Shown: piece by piece, positions 14,537 to 20,237 of the stretch
Numbering within the stretch: the first letter of the stretch is position 1
Layout: the number at the start of each line of letters is the position of its first letter
Source of the DNA: Elusimicrobia bacterium UBA4817
GTDB taxonomy: Bacteria; Elusimicrobiota; UBA8919
DNA length: 20,237 bases
NCBI GenBank assembly: GCA_002402375.1
Contig: DHFT01000013.1
Span: 1-20,237, forward strand
Direction: 5' to 3'
The notes under the pieces: generated by a model
Databases searched by the model: none
Told to the model about the DNA's origin: nothing
The model's input: the letters and a program-made list of their open reading frames with translations, nothing else
Position numbers and translations under genes: made by a program

Positions 14537-14548
14537 CATATAACAAAT

Positions 14549-14574
14549 GTAGACGGCACTTAAGTGCCGTCTAC
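14549..14574. repeat. 26-bp GTAG palindrome, copy 5
   Basis: Identical to copies 1, 2 and 4. It ends 12 bp before the PorV-like ATG, in the leader. An open frame runs through it, but the protein start downstream is clear, so it is treated as untranslated. Confidence 0.95.
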
Positions 14575-14586
14575 CGAGAAAATAAA

Positions 14587-16176
14587 ATGAACGGAAAAAA
14601 TTACCAGATACTGAATAAAGTAAAACCCGGAAGTCGGAAGTCGGGAGTCGGAAGTAGTATAATGATTTTACTACTTACCACTTACTACTTACTACTTACT
14701 ACTTACGGTCTCTACGGCGCTTTTGACGAACTCAATATCGGGGCGAGACCGCAGGGATTGGGCGGGGCATTTACGGCAATTTCAGACGATGCAAACGCTC
14801 TGTTCTATAATCCTGCGGGATTATCCAATTTGAAAAAAGCCGAGTTGACGTCAAATTACGGGCGGTTATTTATGGGATTGGACGATAATTCATCCATCGG
14901 TTCATCATTCGTCGGCTATGCGCATCCGACGGAAAAATATGGCACGCCGGGGATTTCATGGTATAACTTGTCGCTTTCCAACTTATACGACGAGACGGCT
15001 ATCGCTCTTTCTTACAGTTATCCGTTCAGCAAATACATCTCGGCTGGGGCCTCGGTTAAAAATCTTTCAAGAGCATTCGGAAGCGATGATTACACCAAAA
15101 CCGCAATTAACACAACCGGCGACGAAATACGTCTTGAAGGAGACCCGGTTTTTGACAACGGCAAAAAATCGCAGGTTATAACGGGTGATGTCGGGTTGTT
15201 TTACTCATATTCAAGAAATATCTCAATAGGTATTTCGGCAAAAAATATAACAAAACCGGATATCGGACTTATGAATACCGACAAACTTTCTGCCGTCTAT
15301 CGCGGCGGGTTTGCATACAAAGGCGACGACTATCTGTTCTCTTTTGAGACGGTGAGCAAGGACTCAGACATCAATATCTTAACCGGTGCGGAAAAATGGT
15401 TCTCTCAAAAAAATATAGCCATAAGAGGCGGGCTGTCATTAGGAAGCCGCAGATGGAGAACAATATCTATCGGCTCTTCTATAAGGTTTGACAACTTCTC
15501 CTTTGATTATGCGTTCTTGTGGCCGTTGTCGGGAATAAATGATACGCTCGGAACTCACAAAATCGCACTCAATATAAAATTCGGAAAACAAAAAATCACA
15601 AAAGAAGAAGCGGATTTATTGAAGGAACGAGAAGCGAAACTTAAAGCGGAGGCGGAGGCGAAAAAATCGCTTCTGGAGGCGGAAAAATTCCAGAAAGAGG
15701 CGGAAAGAATAAAACTTGAGTCGGCTGCGAAACTTAAAGAGGCGCAAAATGCCCAAGAGGAAGCAAAAAAACTTCAAAGAATATCCGTCGTAAAAGATGA
15801 AGAAATGCAGGACTTAAAGAAAAAAGATGAACTTGAGAAATCATTTAAGGACTCAATGCTTTTCTACCAGAAACGGGTTTCACAGGGTGCGGGCATTTCC
15901 GAACGACTTTTATTACTTGACAAAATCGCAAAAAAATACGAAAATAGCGGTATAAATATTTCCGATGTGAGGAAAGAAAGAACCGATGTGCTGAAAATTC
16001 AGCAGACGGCGAGGAACGATTATAATTCTTCAATTTCATATTACAGACGGTTGAAAGCGAGGGGTGCGACGACGGATGAAATGAAATCATTGCTGACTAA
16101 AATCATAGAAAAATATAAAGTCAAAGGGGTGAATGTTTCTGAGGCGGAAAGGGAATTAAATACATTGAAAGATTGA
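14587..16176 (+). CDS. PorV/UPF0164-like outer-membrane barrel with C-terminal coiled coil
   Basis: A 529-residue protein from ATG 14587; the start is set by similarity of MNGKNYQIL to the 11329 protein start. The signal peptide has an n-region GSRKSGVGS and core ILLLTTYYLLLTT, both from heptanucleotides. The mature part begins AFDELNIGARPQGLGGAFTA, then ISDDANALFYNPAGL. This is the signature of PorV/PorQ/UPF0164 barrels, distant FadL relatives. In gliding and type IX systems PorV carries secreted cargo at the outer membrane. The barrel ends near residue 335 (GTHKIALNIKFG). A Lys/Glu/Ala coiled coil follows (~338-430), then helical repeats (SISYYRRLKARGATTDEMKSLL). The coiled coil could reach into the periplasm. 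The paralogue at 18148 has TPR and LysM instead. Confidence 0.85.
   Translation: MNGKNYQILNKVKPGSRKSGVGSSIMILLLTTYYLLLTTYGLYGAFDELNIGARPQGLGGAFTAISDDANALFYNPAGLSNLKKAELTSNYGRLFMGLDDNSSIGSSFVGYAHPTEKYGTPGISWYNLSLSNLYDETAIALSYSYPFSKYISAGASVKNLSRAFGSDDYTKTAINTTGDEIRLEGDPVFDNGKKSQVITGDVGLFYSYSRNISIGISAKNITKPDIGLMNTDKLSAVYRGGFAYKGDDYLFSFETVSKDSDINILTGAEKWFSQKNIAIRGGLSLGSRRWRTISIGSSIRFDNFSFDYAFLWPLSGINDTLGTHKIALNIKFGKQKITKEEADLLKEREAKLKAEAEAKKSLLEAEKFQKEAERIKLESAAKLKEAQNAQEEAKKLQRISVVKDEEMQDLKKKDELEKSFKDSMLFYQKRVSQGAGISERLLLLDKIAKKYENSGINISDVRKERTDVLKIQQTARNDYNSSISYYRRLKARGATTDEMKSLLTKIIEKYKVKGVNVSEAERELNTLKD
14629..14706 (+). repeat. Inverted heptanucleotide arrays in the PorV-like signal peptide
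   Basis: The left arm is GGAAGTC x2, GGGAGTC, GGAAGTA (14629-14656). The right arm is ACTACTT-type x5 (14670-14704, one ACCACTT variant). The right arm is close to the reverse complement of the left. The left encodes the n-region, the right the hydrophobic core. Confidence 0.92.
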
Positions 16177-16235
16177 AAGATTCAAAGATTCAAAGATTTA
16201 AAGATTTTAATCTTTTAATTGATTTTTTAATCTTT
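16167..16235 (+). repeat. Octanucleotide array with inverted right arm at a gene end
   Basis: GAAAGATT x2, CAAAGATT x2, TAAAGATT (16167-16206), followed by a T-rich arm with two TTAATCTTTTAATTG-like blocks that can pair back. It covers the stop codon of the PorV-like gene and the gap before the kinase, and may act as a terminator or processing signal. Confidence 0.8.
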
Positions 16236-16249
16236 TAATTGCTGTTATT

Positions 16250-17749
16250 ATGACCATAAAAAAACGACTTATTATTTCCTTCACTTTGATGATTGCTATA
16301 ATTATTTTCATAGCGGGAGTGTTGTTTTTTCAGGGCAAGGTACAGCGATATTACCTTCGGCAATCGGTGGAAAATTATTCTTTGATGGCGGCGGCTCGGG
16401 AAATACAGTACTATCTTGAAAAATCGGCCAGTGCGTTTGATTTTTATCTTATTCTCGGAGACACCTCGGAGAAAAGCAGATTTCTGGACTATGCGAAAGG
16501 GTTGAAACAAAAAACGGACGACTATCTTAAACAACTTTCCGCCAGAGGCGGTTCCGCCGATTCAAGTGGCGGAAAAAATTTCAAAGCGAGCGGTAAAGAA
16601 TATGCGGATTTCACGGAAATAGAGAATTTGGTTGATACCGTTATTTCAAAGTGGAAAAATATTTTAACTCTTTACGACAAGGGCTCTAAGGAAAAAGCGA
16701 TTTCGCAGGTTGACGAAAACATTATGCCGTACTTAACTAAACTAAAAAATAAAATCAACGAAATTTATATCTCAAAAAGCGAGGCGTTTAATTCGGCGGA
16801 AAAACAATCCATTTCGCTTGAAAAGGCAAATTTTTTTATTTCCGTCGGGCTTTCCGTAATTGCGATTGTATTGGCATCAATTCTCTCTCTAATTCTATTC
16901 CGTTCAATAACGCAGCCGTTGTCAAGATTAAAAGAAGGAGCGGAAAAAATAGGCGCAGGCAATTTTAACTATGAAATAAATCTTTCGGGATATAATGAAC
17001 TGACGGCACTGGCACAATCGTTCAACAAAATGGCAAAAAATCTGCAAAAATCGGAAACGCAAATCATACAGATGGACAGGATGGCTTCACTCGGGCAACT
17101 TGCCGGCGGCATCGCGCACGAACTCAATAACCCTTTGACCGGAGTGCTGGGGCAATCACAGATAATGCTTGAAAAACTTTCTACGACAGACCCGTTGAGG
17201 GAAACGCTCGGCAAAATAACGAAAGCGGCGGAAAGATGCAGAAAAATCACAAAAGGACTTCTGGATTTTTCGCGGCAGAAGGACTATCATTTTGAATTGA
17301 CGGATATCGCAAAAATTATTGACGCATCGCTGGATATATGTTCGTCGGATATTGTAGCGTCAAAAATAACGGTAATAAAAAATTACGGAAAAAATATCCC
17401 TAAAATAAATGTCTCGGTCGCCCACATACAACAGGTTTTTCTGAATATAATTACAAATGCTATTCACACAATGAAAAACGGCGGTATTTTGACTATAACA
17501 ACTCAGCGTGAATCCGCGTTGCCATCAGCGTTTATCAGCGTTTCGTTCAAGGATACGGGCGACGGAATATCAAAAGAAAATCTTGAAAAAATATTTACGC
17601 CTTTCTTTACGACGAAAGACCCGGGAAAAGGCACAGGGTTGGGCTTGGCAATTTCTTACGGTATAGTTCAAAGACATGGCGGAAACATTTCGGTTTCATC
17701 GCAAGGCGAAAAAAAAGGTGCAATATTTACATTGAGGTTACCCGTGTAA
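16250..17749 (+). CDS. Sensor histidine kinase (HAMP, HisKA, HATPase)
   Basis: A 499-residue membrane kinase. TM1 is ~8-26 (IISFTLMIAIIIFIAGVLFF) and TM2 ~193-216. The periplasmic region between them is helical, resembling four-helix-bundle sensors. A HAMP domain follows (RSITQPLSRLKEGAEKIGAGNF). The HisKA H-box is LAGGIAHELNNP with phospho-acceptor H290. The ATP-binding domain shows the N box (FLNIITNAIHTM), DTGDGI, FTPFFTTK and GTGLGLAI. There is no receiver domain and no response regulator gene in the window. A 36-bp element adds residues 97-108 to the sensor domain. No ribosome-binding site is evident. Lying among PorV-like and gliding-domain genes, it may respond to the state of the envelope; this is inference. 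Confidence 0.92.
   Translation: MTIKKRLIISFTLMIAIIIFIAGVLFFQGKVQRYYLRQSVENYSLMAAAREIQYYLEKSASAFDFYLILGDTSEKSRFLDYAKGLKQKTDDYLKQLSARGGSADSSGGKNFKASGKEYADFTEIENLVDTVISKWKNILTLYDKGSKEKAISQVDENIMPYLTKLKNKINEIYISKSEAFNSAEKQSISLEKANFFISVGLSVIAIVLASILSLILFRSITQPLSRLKEGAEKIGAGNFNYEINLSGYNELTALAQSFNKMAKNLQKSETQIIQMDRMASLGQLAGGIAHELNNPLTGVLGQSQIMLEKLSTTDPLRETLGKITKAAERCRKITKGLLDFSRQKDYHFELTDIAKIIDASLDICSSDIVASKITVIKNYGKNIPKINVSVAHIQQVFLNIITNAIHTMKNGGILTITTQRESALPSAFISVSFKDTGDGISKENLEKIFTPFFTTKDPGKGTGLGLAISYGIVQRHGGNISVSSQGEKKGAIFTLRLPV
16538..16573 (+). repeat. 36-bp double-hairpin element inside the kinase gene
   Basis: TCCGCC to GGCGGA, with stems CCGCC/GGCGG (3- and 9-base loops). On the opposite strand it has the same spacing as the element at 14258. 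It covers exactly codons 97-108 (SARGGSADSSGG). Confidence 0.85.
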
Positions 17750-17761
17750 TCGGAGGATAAA

Positions 17762-18151
17762 ATGAAAATAATAAAGTCGGGAAGTCGGAAGTGGGAAGTG
17801 GGAAGTGGTTTAAGGACTTTACTACTTACTACTTACTACTTACTACTTACTACTTCCGGCCTTTATACTGCCGGTTTTGAACTGGGTGCGGTCAGACCTA
17901 AAATTATTACTCCGAACGATGATAAAAAAAATGATATGTTAATCGTTCCTTACGACAATCCTAATGATTCAAACATAAGCGGGAAAATTTTGACGCTTAA
18001 CGGTTCTTACGTTGCGGATATGCTTAACAACGATGACAGGATAACATGGGACGGTAAGGACGGCGGCAGTGTTGTTCCGTCGGGGATTTACATTTACCAG
18101 ATAGAGACGGAAGGACAAGTATTTAACGGAACGGTTGTGGTGGCGAAATGA
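17762..18151 (+). CDS. Stand-alone exported gliding/FlgD-type C-terminal domain
   Basis: A 129-residue protein: signal peptide (n-region SGSRKWEVGSG, core LLLTTYYLLLTT, both heptamer-encoded) and one domain, VRPKIITPNDDKKNDMLIV, ITWDGKDGGSVVPSGIYIYQ, ending FNGTVVVAK. It matches the last ~85 residues of the 11329 protein. A domain normally fused to large surface proteins is here free, so it could be an adaptor, a decoy for the sorting machinery, or the rest of a shrunken gene. GGAGGA (17752-17757) before the ATG is a good ribosome-binding site, and the gene lies 12 bp after the kinase. Its stop overlaps the next start (ATGA), so the two are probably translated together. Confidence 0.82.
   Translation: MKIIKSGSRKWEVGSGLRTLLLTTYYLLLTTSGLYTAGFELGAVRPKIITPNDDKKNDMLIVPYDNPNDSNISGKILTLNGSYVADMLNNDDRITWDGKDGGSVVPSGIYIYQIETEGQVFNGTVVVAK
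17780..17857 (+). repeat. Inverted heptanucleotide arrays in the stand-alone domain's signal peptide
   Basis: GGAAGTC plus GGAAGTG x3 (17780-17807), then five perfect ACTACTT units (17821-17855) followed by CC. Same design as at 14629. Confidence 0.95.
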
Positions 18152-20079
18152 AAAAAAATGTCCAATGTCCAATGTCCAATGTCCAATGTCAACGGAGATT
18201 TATCTATGCTCTATGCATTATGTTCTATGTTTTACTATTGACTCATGACTTCGGACTTCGGACTTCGGACTGCCTCTATGCCGCTTTTGACGAATTTTCA
18301 CCGGGAGTCAGACCTGCTGCATTAGGCGGAGCTTTTACCGCAATTTCCGACGATGCTAATGCCGTTTTTTATAACCCTGCCGGACTTTATAGGGTTGAAA
18401 AAAACGAGTTTCTTGCTTCCTACGGACGGCTTTATTTCGGACTTGACGATGATTCAAATATCGGGACATCTTTAATTTCATATATCAATCCGTTCGGAAA
18501 ATACGGGACGGCAGGGTTGGGAATTTATTCACTGTCATTATCGGATTTATATTCCGAAAAAATGCTCTCTTTTTCTTACGGGTTCAGGGTTGTGCCGAAA
18601 CTTGGAGTCGGCTTAACAATGAAATCCTTATCGCATAAATACGGCTCGGATGATTACACCGAAAACGCAATAGATGATTCGGGAAATTCACTCGGCGAGG
18701 CAGACCCGGTTTTTAAGGATGCAACCAGCAAGTCAAAACTTTCTTCCGACTTCGGAATATTCTACCGCCCTGATTCAAAATACAATCTCGGATTTGTAAT
18801 GCAAAATATCAATTCGCCGGACATCGGATTGAATGAAACGGATAAAGTTGAAAAAACATACAGGACCGGTTTCGCTTACACGCCAAAGGCGGCAAATATG
18901 TCAATTGAAATACTTTCAAAATCCGGCGATACCGATATAACGTCCGGATTTGAAAAATATTTTTCCCAAAAAACTTTTGCTCTGAGGGGCTCTTTAACTT
19001 TCGGCAGTAATGATTTAAGACGGCTAACATTGGGACTCGGAATTAATCAGAAAAATTATAAACTGGACTATGTTTTCGTGTATCCACTGGTCGGCATAAA
19101 CGATACTTACGGAACGCACAAGGTGTCGGTTTCCGTTTTATTCGGGCCTGTTCCCGCAATTCCAAAATTTGAGCCGGAATTTCCGGATGAACCTTCTGCG
19201 GAGGCAATGGAAGGGAAATTACCGTCTGATGCTCAGACACCGCCTGTTAAGACGATAACCGAGGAAGACCGCAGGGCGGCGGAACTTTTAATTAAAAATG
19301 TTCAGGACGCATACAGAAAAGGAATGTATTCCAAAGCGACTGAAAACATAAACAGGGCTCTTGAATTAAACAGCGAGCATAAGGGCGCTCAGGCATTAAA
19401 AAAGAAACTTGGCCCGGTTGCGTCAATCATTCCCGAAAAAACGGAGGCGACTCGCATTGCAAAAATTACTCGCAAGGGCGTAACCGCATATCTTGAAAAC
19501 AATCCCGTACTCGCACTGAACGCCATAAGATATGCTACGGAACTTGCGCCTGATGATATTTCGCTTCAGCAGGTTTTTGAACTGATGAGTAAAGAATACC
19601 CGGATGTCGCGGCACAGGAAAAATCAATTCCCGGAATGACACTTGTTCAGAGAAAACTCCAGCAGTCGCTGGAAAATATTTACGACGGAAAATATGTTCA
19701 GGCGATTGCAGAATGCAATACCGTTCTTGAACTTGAAGAGGACAATGTTCTCGCCCTGTTGCGTCTCGGCTCCGCTTACTGGGCAATCGGCGATTTTGAA
19801 AAGGCAAGAAGTGTCTGGCAGGAAGCGCTGAAATACGACCCGGACAATATGCAGATAAAAGAATTTCTTAAAGGCGAGATAACGGTTCCGAAAGTGGAAA
19901 AATTAGGTGAAAAAACGCTGGTCAGAAAATACACCGTGATAAGAGGCGATACGCCGCAAAAAATTTCCGAAAAATTTTACGGCAACAGAACCGGCTGGGG
20001 AAAAATATATGACGCAAACAGGGACAAACTTCCGAACCGGTGGACGCTTACGGTAGGTCAGGAATTGATTATTCCGTAA
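18148..20079 (+). CDS. PorV/UPF0164-like barrel with TPR and LysM domains
   Basis: A 643-residue protein. The signal peptide region (1-~46) is encoded by three different heptamer arrays and ends DCLYA before AFDEFSPGVRPAALGGAFTA. The barrel (~47-338) carries the UPF0164 signature ISDDANAVFYNPAGL and ends GTHKVSVSVLFG. After a Pro/Glu-rich linker come TPR-like helices (~376-570, for example YRKGMYSKATENINRALELN and LRLGSAYWAIGDFEKARSVW). The last ~54 residues are a LysM domain (YTVIRGDTPQKISEKFYGN, WTLTVGQELIIP). LysM binds peptidoglycan, so the protein probably ties an outer-membrane barrel to the cell wall and may hold cargo through the TPRs. ATG 18148 overlaps the preceding TGA. The barrel is clearly paralogous to that at 14587. 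Confidence 0.9.
   Translation: MKKNVQCPMSNVQCQRRFIYALCIMFYVLLLTHDFGLRTSDCLYAAFDEFSPGVRPAALGGAFTAISDDANAVFYNPAGLYRVEKNEFLASYGRLYFGLDDDSNIGTSLISYINPFGKYGTAGLGIYSLSLSDLYSEKMLSFSYGFRVVPKLGVGLTMKSLSHKYGSDDYTENAIDDSGNSLGEADPVFKDATSKSKLSSDFGIFYRPDSKYNLGFVMQNINSPDIGLNETDKVEKTYRTGFAYTPKAANMSIEILSKSGDTDITSGFEKYFSQKTFALRGSLTFGSNDLRRLTLGLGINQKNYKLDYVFVYPLVGINDTYGTHKVSVSVLFGPVPAIPKFEPEFPDEPSAEAMEGKLPSDAQTPPVKTITEEDRRAAELLIKNVQDAYRKGMYSKATENINRALELNSEHKGAQALKKKLGPVASIIPEKTEATRIAKITRKGVTAYLENNPVLALNAIRYATELAPDDISLQQVFELMSKEYPDVAAQEKSIPGMTLVQRKLQQSLENIYDGKYVQAIAECNTVLELEEDNVLALLRLGSAYWAIGDFEKARSVWQEALKYDPDNMQIKEFLKGEITVPKVEKLGEKTLVRKYTVIRGDTPQKISEKFYGNRTGWGKIYDANRDKLPNRWTLTVGQELIIP
18158..18268 (+). repeat. 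Three unrelated heptanucleotide arrays in one signal peptide
   Basis: ATGTCCA x4 plus ATGTCAA (18158-18192), CTATGCT-type x4 (18204-18231), and ACTTCGG x3 (18248-18268). Together they cover most of the first 40 codons. Unlike at the other genes, the arms are not complementary. Confidence 0.9.
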
Positions 20080-20120
20080 AAATTTGATATAATGAGACCG
20101 TTGAAAAAGTTCCAAAAGAA

Positions 20121-20189
20121 GTCATTCTGAGCGAAGCGAAGAATCTCTTGCCGACGAAAAGCGAGATGCTTCACTGCGTTCAGCATGAC
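20121..20189. repeat. 69-bp palindromic repeat (GTCAT...ATGAC), copy 2
   Basis: Ends GTCATTCTGAGC and GTTCAGCATGAC are inverted; the inside has GCGAAGCGAAGAATCTC and GAGATGCTTC. The length equals copy 1. It lies in the gene-free right edge (20080-20237), where nothing else was recognised. Confidence 0.85.
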
Positions 20190-20237
20190 AAAATAAAGGT
20201 TCTTCAATATTGATTGTATGATGAATGCCAAGTAAAA

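Noticed and set aside
14118..14543. Open frame of 141 codons starting MDRKNYQILK
   Set aside because: After the first ~10 codons it runs through known repeats (69-bp repeat, copies E and F). It has no protein-like composition; treated as a broken gene start.
14416..14586. Upstream extension of the PorV-like protein through the 26-bp palindrome
   Set aside because: The extension is repeat-derived. MNGKNYQIL at 14587 matches the start of the 11329 protein and is followed by a complete signal peptide, so copy 5 of the palindrome is not counted as translated.
15286..15300. LSAVY in the PorV-like barrel, like the palindrome peptide
   Set aside because: The DNA matches the palindrome over only about 8 bases, there is no palindrome, and the paralogue has an aligned ordinary strand here.
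11072..18268. Short tandem arrays as a CRISPR
   Set aside because: Units are 7 bp and contiguous, with no spacers of constant length and no cas genes.
20085..20098. TATAAT-like promoter after the last gene
   Set aside because: No -35 box at the right distance, and no gene seen before the window ends.

Overview
This window looks like the chromosome of an uncultivated Gram-negative bacterium. Outer-membrane PorV/UPF0164-type barrels, a LysM protein, long FN3 surface proteins and gliding/FlgD-like C-terminal domains imply an outer membrane and a large secreted proteome. The mixture recalls candidate phyla such as Elusimicrobiota or Omnitrophota, but no marker gene is present, so placement is a low-confidence inference. 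Clear protein genes are all on the + strand. No tRNA, rRNA or CRISPR array was seen.

Layout. (1) 1-3390: the 3' part of a large surface protein (beta-propeller-like repeats, FN3, and a C-terminal domain that recurs as a free secreted protein at 9997), then a REP-associated Y1 transposase (RAYT) and a short Ig-like exported protein. (2) 3524-4931: an AbiEi/AbiEii-type toxin-antitoxin pair behind a consensus promoter. (3) 5069-9776: two TMTC-like membrane glycosyltransferase/TPR proteins around a two-domain Ig-like exported protein. (4) 9834-10536: a promoter, an unusual leader and a small secreted beta protein. (5) 10537-11328: a gene-poor stretch packed with palindromic repeats. (6) 11329-13983: a five-FN3 surface protein with a gliding-type C-terminal domain. 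(7) 13984-14586: repeats plus remnants of deleted paralogues. (8) 14587-20079: a compact run of PorV-like barrel with coiled coil, sensor histidine kinase, stand-alone gliding-type domain, and PorV-like barrel with TPR and LysM. (9) A palindromic repeat near the right edge.

The most unusual content is the repeats, several of which become protein sequence. A perfect 26-bp palindrome starting with GTAG accompanies the RAYT. It occurs five times (one copy with two changed end bases), and three copies are translated in the palindrome's only stop-free frame as (G)RRHLSAVY: in the transposase itself, in a glycosyltransferase loop, and in a signal peptide. A separate 36-bp double-hairpin element is an exact 12-codon insertion in the histidine kinase sensor domain; its second copy lies inside another repeat that has an empty sister copy at 11109. 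Third, four exported-protein genes have signal peptides written in tandem heptanucleotides. In three of them the purine-rich arm encodes the charged n-region and the roughly complementary pyrimidine-rich arm encodes the hydrophobic core.

Functionally, most genes point to building or decorating the cell surface: secreted adhesin-like proteins, Ig-like partners, membrane glycosyltransferases, outer-membrane barrels and a histidine kinase that may sense envelope state. That coordination is inferred from gene order. The RAYT and the toxin-antitoxin pair look like later arrivals.
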